Notes under the pieces: generated by a model
The model's database searches: none
Told to the model about the DNA's origin: nothing
What the model saw: only the letters and a program-made list of their open reading frames with translations
Translations under genes and position numbers: made by a program
From: Burkholderia sp. TSV86
GTDB lineage: Bacteria; Pseudomonadota; Gammaproteobacteria; Burkholderiales; Burkholderiaceae
Assembly: GCF_001522865.1 (NCBI RefSeq)
Contig: NZ_LOWB01000035.1
Span: 1-37,134 of the forward strand
DNA length: 37,134 nucleotides
Direction: 5' to 3'
Shown: positions 16,373 through 25,150 of the stretch, piece by piece
Layout of the letters: each line of letters starts with the position of its first letter
Numbering within the stretch: the stretch's first letter is position 1

Positions 16373-17620
16373 ATGCGAGAAAAGCGTGTTGCGAGGAAAA
16401 TAAAACGACTAAAGGCCAAAATGAAACTGCAAGCAAAGTTTGCCGAAGACGGCACTGCCGGAATTTTGACGTACACCTTGCACGATGCTGGGCGGCTCAA
16501 GCCAAATGCGGAAATATTGATCGGGGTTGCAGGGCGGCAAGACATTCAGTTGCGCATGGCTCGGGCAGCAGACTTGCCGATCGATATTCATATTCACACA
16601 CATCTGTTCGAAAACGGCACGTACACGCTGCAAGCAAAGGCAAAGAGCGGATGGCTGGGCAGCACGATTCGCGCGGAAACCGTTTTTAAGATCGAACATC
16701 GCAATGGACTGGCGGCGAAGGTCTCGTCTCTTCTGTCCGCGGCAGGCACGCCTCCAGTATTCGCTGGAGACTGTGATTCGTCGTACTACCCCTATGACGA
16801 GAACGGGGCGATGCCTTGGTTCGATCGGCCGGATGCGGATGAACATATTGCTGCATTGCTGCGCTCGGGCGAGATTTCAGACACTGAGGCCGGTGCGCTG
16901 CGCCAATTCGTGAAAGATGGCTTCATGATTCTCGAAGGCGTTATCGACGACGTGTTGGTCGCTGCCGTCAACGCGGAAATCGAAGATGCGATCGAGCGTA
17001 AGTACCAAAATTATGAATTTGGGACAAGTCAGCGAATCGAACATCTTCATCTGCATTATCCGAACATGCGTAAGTTGTGGCTCGATCGGCGCCACCTGCG
17101 CCTGGCCGATCTGGTATTCGGTGCTCGTGCCCGGCCGTGCCAGACGCTGACTTACATATTCGGCAGCCAGCAAGATGCGCATCAGGACACAGTGCATCTT
17201 ACGCCGTTTCCCGCTGGCTATATGTGCGGCATTTGGATCGCGCTGCAGGACATCTGCGCAAATAGCGGAGAGCTTGTCGTTTATCCGGGCAGCCATCGAG
17301 AACCGCGCATTTATTTAAATGGAACGGGGTGCAATAAGGTCCGCTCGGACTGGAGCGAGTTCGGTGCCAAGATCGTGCCGAAATATCAGGAAATATCGGC
17401 GCGATATACCGCCTTCGTTTACCGCCCGAAAAAAGGCACCGTCCTGATTTGGCATGAGAACCTGTTGCATGCGGGGTCGATTCGTCTTGATCAATCGTTG
17501 CCGCGCCGCTCGGTGGTAATTCACGCGTTCGCGGATGGTGCGATCGGTTACTACGATTCAACGGGTATAGCGGCAAGCGCAGTGCCGTTCGCGGAAATTG
17601 CTGCCTTCGCTGGAAATTGA
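16373..17620 (+). CDS. PhyH-like Fe(II)/2-oxoglutarate dioxygenase
   Basis: A 415-residue protein. The first 120 residues are an unassigned beta-rich region (KLKAKMKLQAKFAEDGTAGI onward). The C-terminal half is a phytanoyl-CoA dioxygenase-like domain: iron ligands HQD at about 270 (DAHQDTVHLTPFP), GELVVYPGSHREPRI, and a distal histidine in IWHENLLHAGS (about 360). Such enzymes hydroxylate small molecules or sugar and lipid groups. Inside a polysaccharide operon it may oxidise a sugar or decoration, which is unusual for an exporter cluster. It starts 25 bases after the glycosyltransferase. Confidence 0.8.
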   Translation: MREKRVARKIKRLKAKMKLQAKFAEDGTAGILTYTLHDAGRLKPNAEILIGVAGRQDIQLRMARAADLPIDIHIHTHLFENGTYTLQAKAKSGWLGSTIRAETVFKIEHRNGLAAKVSSLLSAAGTPPVFAGDCDSSYYPYDENGAMPWFDRPDADEHIAALLRSGEISDTEAGALRQFVKDGFMILEGVIDDVLVAAVNAEIEDAIERKYQNYEFGTSQRIEHLHLHYPNMRKLWLDRRHLRLADLVFGARARPCQTLTYIFGSQQDAHQDTVHLTPFPAGYMCGIWIALQDICANSGELVVYPGSHREPRIYLNGTGCNKVRSDWSEFGAKIVPKYQEISARYTAFVYRPKKGTVLIWHENLLHAGSIRLDQSLPRRSVVIHAFADGAIGYYDSTGIAASAVPFAEIAAFAGN

Positions 17621-17657
17621 CGCGCGTTATGCCGTTGATGGGTTAAGAAATACTGAT

Positions 17658-19334
17658 ATGAATATATCCAATGCCCCAGCGCTGGGTCAGGAAAGCGATT
17701 TGACCGAATTCAGGTGGTCTATTGATCATCTGGCCGTAAACGAAGATGGCGCGCTTCTCTTATTTGGTTGGGCCTTGCATGTAAAGAGCGAAATCGAGCG
17801 GCTGAATGTCGTTTGCCATGGCTCGAACGGGGAGGAATTACATTTTTCCGTCACATATGGAACTGAACGGGTAGACGTTGCGAGGGCGATGCCGGAAGTC
17901 ATCCATGCAAGCGCGAGCGGATTTTATTATTTCGGACATTTACCGCTTTCAGGAAAGACGAGCGTATCGCTCAGGGTTACGTTGGCGGATGGCAGCAGCG
18001 TCACGCTTCCATCTGGCCGCGAGGTGGAAAAAAAAGCGGCCGCGTCAGGCGTTTCGAGCGCTGCAACGCGCACGCGTATTCAGGCGTATCGCTATTTGCT
18101 GGGGCGCGCGTGGCATTTCGCGGCATCGGGCCGTTTCATGGATCTAGGAACGGCTGCAGCGCGATACCTCCGCAATCGGCCTCCCAGGGTCGCGGGCGGT
18201 CTGGACGGCATCCTGCGTCGGCTGAGTAAACAAAGAGAGACGGTGCTCGTTATCGATCATGATTTAGGGGGCGGCGCGAATCAGTTTCGCAGGAAACTGA
18301 TGCGCGATTTGGTTTCGTCGAACGCGCAAGTCCTGCTTCTCATCTTTCATCTACCGTCGCTGCGTTATGCGATCGAATTGCATGTAGAGAGCGAACTGGT
18401 TCGAGTCGCGGTGAATGGCGGGAGCCTTTTCACTGAACTGCAGCGTTTGCCGCTTAATCGGATTCATTATAATAATTCGGTTTCCTTCACGAGTCAGCTA
18501 TCGTTACTTCATGCATTGATGTTGATTAATTTGAGTCGTGCGGTGCCGATAACGTTTTATTTGCACGATTATCACAGTATTTGTCCGTCCCATTTTTTGC
18601 TCGATAATAACGGGAAGTTTTGTAATATCCCTGATCTACAGCGCTGTGCAAATTGCCTGCCGGCGATGAGCAGTGGCCTGGTGTCGCTGTTTGCCGAGCG
18701 GGATATCGGTCTTTGGCGGAAGGTCTGGTTTGACTTCCTGACGCAGACGGCCGAAATCGTCTGTTTTTCGAATGCGAGCCTTCAACTGCTGCTGAAGGCT
18801 TATCCGCGACTTGCGGATCATCGTCGCCTGGTGGTTCGGCCGCATGACATGTCCGATTTTCCGGTCAAGCAGATAACGTTTGACCTTGATAAGCCGCTCA
18901 ATATCGGCGTAGTCGGCCGAATTAACGAACATAAGGGGGCCACTATCGTCGCGGAAATGGCGGACGCGCTCGAGCGGAGGAACAAGGGCGAGCGTATCAC
19001 TGTCTTGGGTGTGCTTGACGCGGCTCGAGTGTCGGGCGTTCTTCATGTAACGGGCGCTTACGAGCGGGACAAGCTGTCGGATCTCGTGGACAAACATCAG
19101 GTCAACATGATTGCGTTCACCTCGATCTGGCCAGAGACATTTTCGTTCGTTGTATCGGAAGTGATGAATTTGGGCTTGCCGATTGTTTGCTTCGATATGG
19201 GCGCACCTGCCGAGCGAATCCGATCTTATTCGCTTGGCAAGGAAATTCCATTTTGTGATGGCGCCACGCTGGTCGAGACGATCGTGGCGTTCAAGGACGA
19301 ACTGCGCAAGAAGCGGCAGCTACATCGGGTGTAG
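17658..19334 (+). CDS. GT4-like glycosyltransferase with extra N-terminal domain
   Basis: A 558-residue protein. Residues about 1-130 form a beta-rich domain (WSIDHLAVNEDGALLLFGWA) of unknown role. From about 195 on it is a GT-B transferase: VIDHDLGGGANQFRR, FYLHDYHSICP, NIGVVGRINEHKG, and the sugar-nucleotide signature WPETFSFVVSEVMNLGLPIV followed by FDMGAPAERI. The start at 17658 (MNISNAPAL) is chosen as the first ATG clear of the preceding gene, though its ribosome site is weak; an earlier in-frame start at 17598 overlaps the PhyH gene. It is the last gene of the island, and its codon use is AT-richer than the flanking fds genes. Confidence 0.8.
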   Translation: MNISNAPALGQESDLTEFRWSIDHLAVNEDGALLLFGWALHVKSEIERLNVVCHGSNGEELHFSVTYGTERVDVARAMPEVIHASASGFYYFGHLPLSGKTSVSLRVTLADGSSVTLPSGREVEKKAAASGVSSAATRTRIQAYRYLLGRAWHFAASGRFMDLGTAAARYLRNRPPRVAGGLDGILRRLSKQRETVLVIDHDLGGGANQFRRKLMRDLVSSNAQVLLLIFHLPSLRYAIELHVESELVRVAVNGGSLFTELQRLPLNRIHYNNSVSFTSQLSLLHALMLINLSRAVPITFYLHDYHSICPSHFLLDNNGKFCNIPDLQRCANCLPAMSSGLVSLFAERDIGLWRKVWFDFLTQTAEIVCFSNASLQLLLKAYPRLADHRRLVVRPHDMSDFPVKQITFDLDKPLNIGVVGRINEHKGATIVAEMADALERRNKGERITVLGVLDAARVSGVLHVTGAYERDKLSDLVDKHQVNMIAFTSIWPETFSFVVSEVMNLGLPIVCFDMGAPAERIRSYSLGKEIPFCDGATLVETIVAFKDELRKKRQLHRV

Positions 19335-19684
19335 CTGCGGTCCTGGCGTCGCTCAAACAATGTCGGATTGGCATTCCTTTCGAGTCAGCCAGATCAGGAT
19401 GTCGCAAAGATACAGAGGAAAGGCTTCTGCTACGCCATAGATATGATTAATCATCGCGGACGTTCTCCATGGGTTTCGATAGTGGCCGGGAAGGGATGAG
19501 TGATACGGTACGGTGCATCCGGTCCCGCATCTATCCTACAACAGGCGCTTATACGTCAAAACAGCGCGGCGGCTCGTGCGCGCTGTACGCGCTGCGTCAT
19601 GCAACGCCGTGCATCAGCATGCCACGCCCATGCCGCATCACGCGACGAAATAGCTGGCGTGGCAGGCCGAACAGCGGGGCGGTT
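19335..19684. other. Right edge of the polysaccharide island
   Basis: About 350 bases between the last island gene and fdsD, which converge. No gene, repeat matching the left edge, tRNA or strong terminator was seen. Composition returns to GC-rich near 19550, marking the boundary with the fds operon. Confidence 0.5.
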
Positions 19685-19936
19685 TCAAGCGGGCGAGATG
19701 ACGGGCGACAGCGTCTCGCGATACGCTGCAACCGCGTCACGGACGATCGGCGCGGCACGCTGCGCCGCCTCGCTGCCTGGATCGTCGAGCGCGGCAAGCA
19801 GCGCGCGCCGCATCCGAGGCTCCCAGAAGCGCCGGATATGGTCGGCAATGCCGGCCAGCGCCTCGTCGCGATCGGGCATCGATGCGAAGAATGCGCCGAT
19901 CTGGTTGGCCATGTCGATCAGGTGTGCGGAATTCAT
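19685..19936 (-). CDS. fdsD: Formate dehydrogenase delta subunit
   Basis: An 83-residue protein (MNSAHLIDMANQIGAFFASM) with the FdsD pattern RFWEPRMRRALLAAL. It is the small subunit of the cytoplasmic NAD-linked molybdenum formate dehydrogenase. It starts seven bases after the fdsA stop and ends the leftward operon. In Cupriavidus the order is fdsGBACD; here fdsC is not between A and D. Confidence 0.9.
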   Translation of the reverse strand: MNSAHLIDMANQIGAFFASMPDRDEALAGIADHIRRFWEPRMRRALLAALDDPGSEAAQRAAPIVRDAVAAYRETLSPVISPA

Positions 19937-19943
19937 TGCGTTC

Positions 19944-22913
19944 TCACTTACCCGTCGACACGCCCGCCGCTTCGCGGCGTTCGAGCAGGTCGAGCTGTTC
20001 GGCGGTGAAGCGCGCGTATGCGGCTTGCCAATCGGAGCGTTGCGCTACCGGCAGCACCTGTACGGCTGTCACCTTGTATTCGGGGCAATTCGTTGCCCAA
20101 TCGGAGCTATCGGTCGTGATGACATTCGCGCCTGATTCGGGGAAGTGGAACGTCGTATACACGACGCCCGGTTGCATTCGCTCGGTCACGAGCGCGCGCA
20201 GCACCGTCTGGCCGGCGCGCGATTCGATGCCGACCCAGTCGCCGCTTCGTATGCCGCGTTCCCGCGCATCGTGCGGATGAATCTCGAGCCGGTCCTCATG
20301 ATGCCATTGCACGTTGTCGGTGCGCCGCGTTTGCGCGCCGACGTTGTACTGTGACAGGATGCGGCCCGTCGTCAAAATCAGCGGATAACGCGGCGTGATT
20401 TTTTCTGCGGACGGGATGAACTGCGTGATCACGAAGCGCCCCTTGCCGCGCACGAAAGTGTCGACATGCATCGTCGGCGTGCCGTTGGGCGCGTGTTCGT
20501 TGCATGGCCATTGAATACTGCCGAGCGTATCGAGCTTGTCATACGACACGCCCGCGAAGGTGGGTGTAAGCCGCGCGATTTCGTCCATGATTTCCGACGG
20601 ATGTACATAATCCATCGTGTAGCCGAGCGCGCGGGACAGCATCAGCGTCACTTCCCAGTCCGCATAGCCGGCAAGCGGCGGCATGACCTTGCGCACGCGC
20701 GAGATGCGGCGCTCGGCGTTGGTGAAGGTGCCGTCCTTTTCGAGAAACGACGAGCCGGGCAGGAACACATGCGCATACTTTGCCGTCTCGTTCAAAAAGA
20801 TATCCTGCACGACGATGCATTCCATCGACGTCAGTGCGGCCGCGACATGCTGCGTATTCGGGTCCGATTGAACGATATCCTCGCCTTGGCAATAGAGGCC
20901 CTTGAAACTGCCGTCCAGCGCCGCATCGAACATGTTCGGAATGCGCAGGCCCGGTTCCGGCTGCAACGTCGCGCCCCACGCTGCTTCGAACTGTGCGCGC
21001 ACGTTCGCGTCGCCGATGTGCCGATAGCCGGGAAGCTCGTGCGGGAACGAACCCATGTCGCATGAGCCTTGCACGTTGTTCTGACCGCGCAGCGGATTGA
21101 CGCCAACGCCTTCGCGGCCGATGTTGCCGGTGGCCATCGCGAGATTCGCGATGCCCATCACCATTGTCGAGCCCTGCGCATGCTCGGTCACACCGAGTCC
21201 GTAATAGATCGCGGAGCGTCCCCGGCCCATGCCGGCGGGGCGCCCGCCGGTCGCATACAGGCGGGCGGCGGCGCGCACCTGTTCGGCCGGCACGCCGGTC
21301 ACGCCGGCGCTTGCCTCGGGCGAATTCTCGGCGCGCGCCGCGAACTCGCGCCACTGCTCGTATGCACGGGCTTCGCAGCGCTCGGCGACGAAGGCGTCGT
21401 CGACGAGCCCTTCGGTGACGATCACGTGGGCAAGCGCATTGATGATGGCGACGTTGGTGCCGGGGCGCAGTTGCAGATGATGATCGGCTTTCACGTGCGG
21501 GCCATCGACGAGATCGATGCGGCGCGGATCGATGACGATCAGCTTTGCGCCTTCGCGCACGCGGCGCTTCAGGCGCGAGCCGAAAACCGGATGGCCGTCG
21601 GTGGGGTTCGCGCCGATCACGACGATCACGTCTGCGTTGCCGATCGATGCGAAGGTTTGCGTGCCCGCCGATTCGCCGAGCGTCGTTTTGAGGCCGTAGC
21701 CGGTTGGTGAATGGCAGACGCGCGCGCAGGTGTCGACGTTATTGTTGCCGAACGCGGCGCGCACCAGCTTTTGCACCAGGTAGGTTTCCTCGTTCGTGCA
21801 ACGCGACGACGTGATGCCGCCGATCGAATCGCGGCCGTATTTCGCCTGCAGGCTGCGCAGCCGCGTGGCCGCATGGGCGAGCGCTTCGTCCCAACTCACT
21901 TCGCGCCACGGATCGCTGATCTTCTCGCGGATCATCGGCTTCGTGATGCGGTCCTTGTGTGTCGCGTAGCCCCACGCGAAGCGGCCCTTCACGCAGGCGT
22001 GGCCTTCGTTGGCGCGGCCGTTGCGGTGCGGCGTCATGCGCACGACCTGCGAGCCTTTCATCTCGGCCTTCAGCGAGCAGCCAACGCCGCAGTATGCGCA
22101 CGTCGTGACGATCGCATGCTCGGGTTGGCCGAACTGCATGACCGATTTTTCCTGCAGCGTCGCGGTCGGGCATGCGGCGACGCATGCACCGCACGACACG
22201 CATTCGGAGGCCATGAACGATTCGCTTTCGCTGGCTGCGACGCGCGATTCGAAGCCGCGCGCGGCGATCGTCAGCGCGAACGTGCCCTGCGTTTGCTCAC
22301 ACGCACGCACGCACCGACTGCAGACGATGCATTTCGACGGGTCGTACGTGAAATATGGGTTGGATTCGTCTTTCGGCTCGTGCAGATGATTGGCGCAGCC
22401 GTTGCCGTAGCGCACTTCGCGCAGGCCGACGATGCCCGCCATGTCCTGCAATTCGCAGTCGCCGTTGGCGGGGCAGGTCAGGCAGTCGAGCGGATGATCG
22501 GAGATATACAGCTCCATCACGTTGCGGCGCAGCGTCTGCAAGCGGTCCGATTGGGTACGCACTTTCATGCCGGCTTCGGCCGGTGTCGTGCATGAGGCCG
22601 GATAGCCGCGCCGGCCTTCGATTTCGACGAGACACAGGCGGCACGAGCCGAACGGTTCGAGTGAATCGGTCGCGCACAGCTTCGGCACGTTGATGCCCGC
22701 CTCGACCGCGGCGCGCATGACCGACGTGCCGGCCGGCACCGTGACGGGCCGGCCGTCGATCTCGAGCGTGACGTTGGCGTCGGCGTGGCGGTGCGGCGTG
22801 CCGTAATCGGTATCGTCGAATGGCTCCCGCGCGCGTGCCTGCGCGGTGTGTTTGCATGTGCAGTGGCTCGAGCCGCAGCCGCTTTCGCGGCCGTTGAGCG
22901 TGTCGGCGGACAT
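19944..22913 (-). CDS. fdsA: NAD-dependent formate dehydrogenase alpha (molybdenum) subunit
   Basis: A 989-residue catalytic subunit oxidising formate to CO2 at a bis-MGD molybdenum centre. It has a Cys-rich N-terminal extension (GCGSSHCTCKHT), a [2Fe-2S] domain (about 45-125; CATDSLEPFGSCRLC), a NuoG-like cluster motif (HPLDCLTCPANGDCELQ), two [4Fe-4S] ferredoxin-type motifs (CIVCSRCVRAC; CVSCGACVAACP), then the FdhF-like domain starting TTCAYCGVGC. The metal-binding residue is Cys in RVCHSPTGYGLK, so this is not a selenoprotein. The C-terminal MGD-binding domain is intact (LTTGRILSQYNVGAQTRRT). AAGGAG precedes the start. Confidence 0.97.
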   Translation of the reverse strand: MSADTLNGRESGCGSSHCTCKHTAQARAREPFDDTDYGTPHRHADANVTLEIDGRPVTVPAGTSVMRAAVEAGINVPKLCATDSLEPFGSCRLCLVEIEGRRGYPASCTTPAEAGMKVRTQSDRLQTLRRNVMELYISDHPLDCLTCPANGDCELQDMAGIVGLREVRYGNGCANHLHEPKDESNPYFTYDPSKCIVCSRCVRACEQTQGTFALTIAARGFESRVAASESESFMASECVSCGACVAACPTATLQEKSVMQFGQPEHAIVTTCAYCGVGCSLKAEMKGSQVVRMTPHRNGRANEGHACVKGRFAWGYATHKDRITKPMIREKISDPWREVSWDEALAHAATRLRSLQAKYGRDSIGGITSSRCTNEETYLVQKLVRAAFGNNNVDTCARVCHSPTGYGLKTTLGESAGTQTFASIGNADVIVVIGANPTDGHPVFGSRLKRRVREGAKLIVIDPRRIDLVDGPHVKADHHLQLRPGTNVAIINALAHVIVTEGLVDDAFVAERCEARAYEQWREFAARAENSPEASAGVTGVPAEQVRAAARLYATGGRPAGMGRGRSAIYYGLGVTEHAQGSTMVMGIANLAMATGNIGREGVGVNPLRGQNNVQGSCDMGSFPHELPGYRHIGDANVRAQFEAAWGATLQPEPGLRIPNMFDAALDGSFKGLYCQGEDIVQSDPNTQHVAAALTSMECIVVQDIFLNETAKYAHVFLPGSSFLEKDGTFTNAERRISRVRKVMPPLAGYADWEVTLMLSRALGYTMDYVHPSEIMDEIARLTPTFAGVSYDKLDTLGSIQWPCNEHAPNGTPTMHVDTFVRGKGRFVITQFIPSAEKITPRYPLILTTGRILSQYNVGAQTRRTDNVQWHHEDRLEIHPHDARERGIRSGDWVGIESRAGQTVLRALVTERMQPGVVYTTFHFPESGANVITTDSSDWATNCPEYKVTAVQVLPVAQRSDWQAAYARFTAEQLDLLERREAAGVSTGK

Positions 22914-22929
22914 GGGGGCTCCTTGCGGA

Positions 22930-24507
22930 TCAGGCCGCGGTCTTGACCGGGTTCGACGCGGCGTTCTTGCCGGCGGCGAGCCCGAAATCCTCGGGAAAGT
23001 GCTCGAGCGCGGAGAGCACCGGATACGGCGTCATCCCGCCCATCGCGCATAGCGAGCCGGCGAGCATCGTGTCGCACAGCTCGCGCAGCAGCGTGATTTG
23101 CCGCTCCGACGTGTCGCCCTGGCGAATGCGCGCGATTGTTTCGACGCCGCGCGTCGAGCCGATCCGGCAGGGCGTGCACTTGCCGCACGATTCGACCGCG
23201 CAGAATTGCATCGCGTACTCGGCGAGCTGCGCCAGATTCGATGTGTCGTCGTGCAGTACGATGCCTCCGTGACCGACGACCGCGCCGATCGCCGCGTAGG
23301 CTTCGTAGTCCAACGGCACGTCCCATTGATGCTCCGGCAGATACGTGCCGAGCGGGCCGCCGACTTGCGCGGCGCGCGCGGGCCGCCCGCTCGCGGTGCC
23401 GCCGCCGAAATCGAACAGCAGCTCACGCAGCGTCGCGCCGAACGCAAGCTCGACCAAGCCGCCTTGCTTGATGTTGCCCGCGAGTTGGAACGGCAGCGTG
23501 CCGCGCGAGCGGCCCATCCCGTAATCGCGATAGAACGCGGCGCCGCGCGCGAAGATCACGGGCGCGGTTGCGAGCGTGATCACGTTGTTGATGACCGTGG
23601 GTTGACCGAACAGGCCGGCGAGCGCGGGCAGCGGAGGCTTCGCGCGCACGACGCCGCGTTTGCCTTCGAGCGATTCGAGCAGCGCCGTTTCCTCGCCGCA
23701 GACATACGAGCCCGCGCCTTTCGCGACATGCAGCTCGAACGCGTGCGCGGAACCGAGCACGCGTTCGCCCAGCCAGCCGGCCTCGCGCGCGCGTGTGATG
23801 GCCGCTTCGAGCGTGGCGATCGCATGCGGATATTCGCTGCGCACGTAGATATGGCCGATCGTTGCTCCGGTTGCGACGCCCGCGATGATCATTCCTTCGA
23901 TCAGGCAGTACGGATCGCTTTCCATGATCAAGCGATCGGAAAACGTACCCGAATCGCCTTCGTCGGCATTGCAGACGATATATTTTTGCGGCACGTTCGC
24001 GTGCCGGACGGTGCGCCATTTGATGCCGGCCGGGAATGCCGCGCCGCCGCGGCCGCGCAAGCCCGATTCGATCAGCGTTTCGCATGCGGCGTCGCCTTTC
24101 ATGGCGAGCGCGTTCTTCAGGCCGGCAAGGCCGTCGTGCCGCAAGTAATCGTCAATCGACAACGGGTCGGTCAGGCCGATGCGCGCGAACGTCAAGCGCT
24201 GCTGGCGCGCGAGATACGGCAGCGCGTCGACGAGGCCGACGCAGCTTGGATGCGCGCCGCCTTTCAGCCAGCCAGCGTCGAACAGCGCCGGCACGTCGGC
24301 AGCCGACAGGTTCGCATAGCCGATGCGGCCGGCGGCCGTGCCGATCTCGACGAGCGGCTCAAGCCACAGCAGACCGCGCGAACCGTTGCGGATCAGCTCG
24401 ATCGTCACGCCGCGCCGCTCGGCCTGCTCGGCGATGGCCGCGGCGAGTGCGTCGGCGCCGAGTGCGAGCGCGGACGAGTCGCGCGGCACGTAGATGCGTG
24501 TCGTCAT
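22930..24507 (-). CDS. fdsB: NAD-dependent formate dehydrogenase beta (diaphorase) subunit
   Basis: A 525-residue NuoF-like subunit carrying FMN, one [4Fe-4S] cluster and the NAD site. An N-terminal thioredoxin-like region (1-110) is followed by GLRGRGGAAFPAGIKW, NADEGDSGTFSDR and GAGSYVCGEETALLESLEG, then cluster ligands in ESCGKCTPCRIGSTRG plus a fourth Cys in GSLCAMGG. The start at 24507 overlaps the fdsG stop by four bases; a longer open frame to 24618 is not used because it runs into fdsG. It passes electrons from FdsA to NAD+. Confidence 0.96.
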   Translation of the reverse strand: MTTRIYVPRDSSALALGADALAAAIAEQAERRGVTIELIRNGSRGLLWLEPLVEIGTAAGRIGYANLSAADVPALFDAGWLKGGAHPSCVGLVDALPYLARQQRLTFARIGLTDPLSIDDYLRHDGLAGLKNALAMKGDAACETLIESGLRGRGGAAFPAGIKWRTVRHANVPQKYIVCNADEGDSGTFSDRLIMESDPYCLIEGMIIAGVATGATIGHIYVRSEYPHAIATLEAAITRAREAGWLGERVLGSAHAFELHVAKGAGSYVCGEETALLESLEGKRGVVRAKPPLPALAGLFGQPTVINNVITLATAPVIFARGAAFYRDYGMGRSRGTLPFQLAGNIKQGGLVELAFGATLRELLFDFGGGTASGRPARAAQVGGPLGTYLPEHQWDVPLDYEAYAAIGAVVGHGGIVLHDDTSNLAQLAEYAMQFCAVESCGKCTPCRIGSTRGVETIARIRQGDTSERQITLLRELCDTMLAGSLCAMGGMTPYPVLSALEHFPEDFGLAAGKNAASNPVKTAA

Positions 24508-25019
24508 GCTGCCCCCAGGGTTGGGGATACGGCGTTCGCGAGCAACGCGTCGAATTTTTCCGGCGTGACCTTTGCGTGCAGCACACCGTTGATCGTCATC
24601 GACGGCGATTGCGCGCATAGTCCGAGGCAGTAAACCGATTCGAGCGCGACGGCAGCCGGCACGCCGGCGTCATGCGCGTGCGGATGCGCGGTGCCGTCGC
24701 GCGTGGCGTCGAAGCGGCAGTGCGTGCGCGTTTGCGCATGCTCGGCGAGCGTTTCGCTGCCCATGCTGCGGCATGCTTCGGCGCGGCATATCTGGATTGT
24801 CACGCGCGCGGGCGGCGTCGTGCGAAAGTGATGGTAATAGGTCAGCACGCCGTGCACTTCCGCGCGTGACAAATTCAACGCTTTCGCGAGCGGCGCGACG
24901 CAGCCGGGCGGCACGTAGCCCGCATCGTCCTGGATCGCATGCAGGATCGCGACGAGCGAGCGGCCGGCGCGCGCATGGCGCTCGACGAGCGCATCGGGCG
25001 CGGGGGAAATTGGGGACAT
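24504..25019 (-). CDS. fdsG: NAD-dependent formate dehydrogenase gamma subunit
   Basis: A 171-residue NuoE-like [2Fe-2S] thioredoxin-fold subunit. It has DDAGYVPPGCVAPLAKALNL and VLTYYHHFRTTPP, and cluster cysteines in CRAEACRSMG and YCLGLCAQSP. A His-rich insertion (HPHAHDAG) lies before the second Cys pair. It is the first gene of the operon, with a strong GGAGGAG ribosome site. Its promoter lies in the 131-base divergent region shared with the regulator at 25151. Confidence 0.95.
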   Translation of the reverse strand: MSPISPAPDALVERHARAGRSLVAILHAIQDDAGYVPPGCVAPLAKALNLSRAEVHGVLTYYHHFRTTPPARVTIQICRAEACRSMGSETLAEHAQTRTHCRFDATRDGTAHPHAHDAGVPAAVALESVYCLGLCAQSPSMTINGVLHAKVTPEKFDALLANAVSPTLGAA

Positions 25020-25044
25020 CTGTTATGCTCCTCCAAAGTCTCAT

Positions 25045-25148
25045 ATGCACTACGAATTCATATATGGTGCATCGCGACTTTGTTTTGATGGATTTTAGCC
25101 AACGATAAGCGGAAGCCTTGATGGTCGCAATAGGAAATCGGGGTGCAT
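25045..25148. promoter_or_regulatory. fds / regulator divergent promoter with GTGCAT repeats
   Basis: ATGCAC at 25045-25050 and GTGCAT at 25067-25072 form a hyphenated palindrome with a 16-base spacer. A third copy, GTGCAT, occurs at 25143-25148 just before the regulator start. The spacing suggests operators for the adjacent regulator over both divergent promoters, but no binding site of this family is known to me to match. Confidence 0.45.
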
Positions 25149-25150
25149 AA

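Noticed and set aside
23098..24633. 511-codon plus-strand open frame
   Set aside because: Antisense shadow of fdsB; no recognisable motifs.
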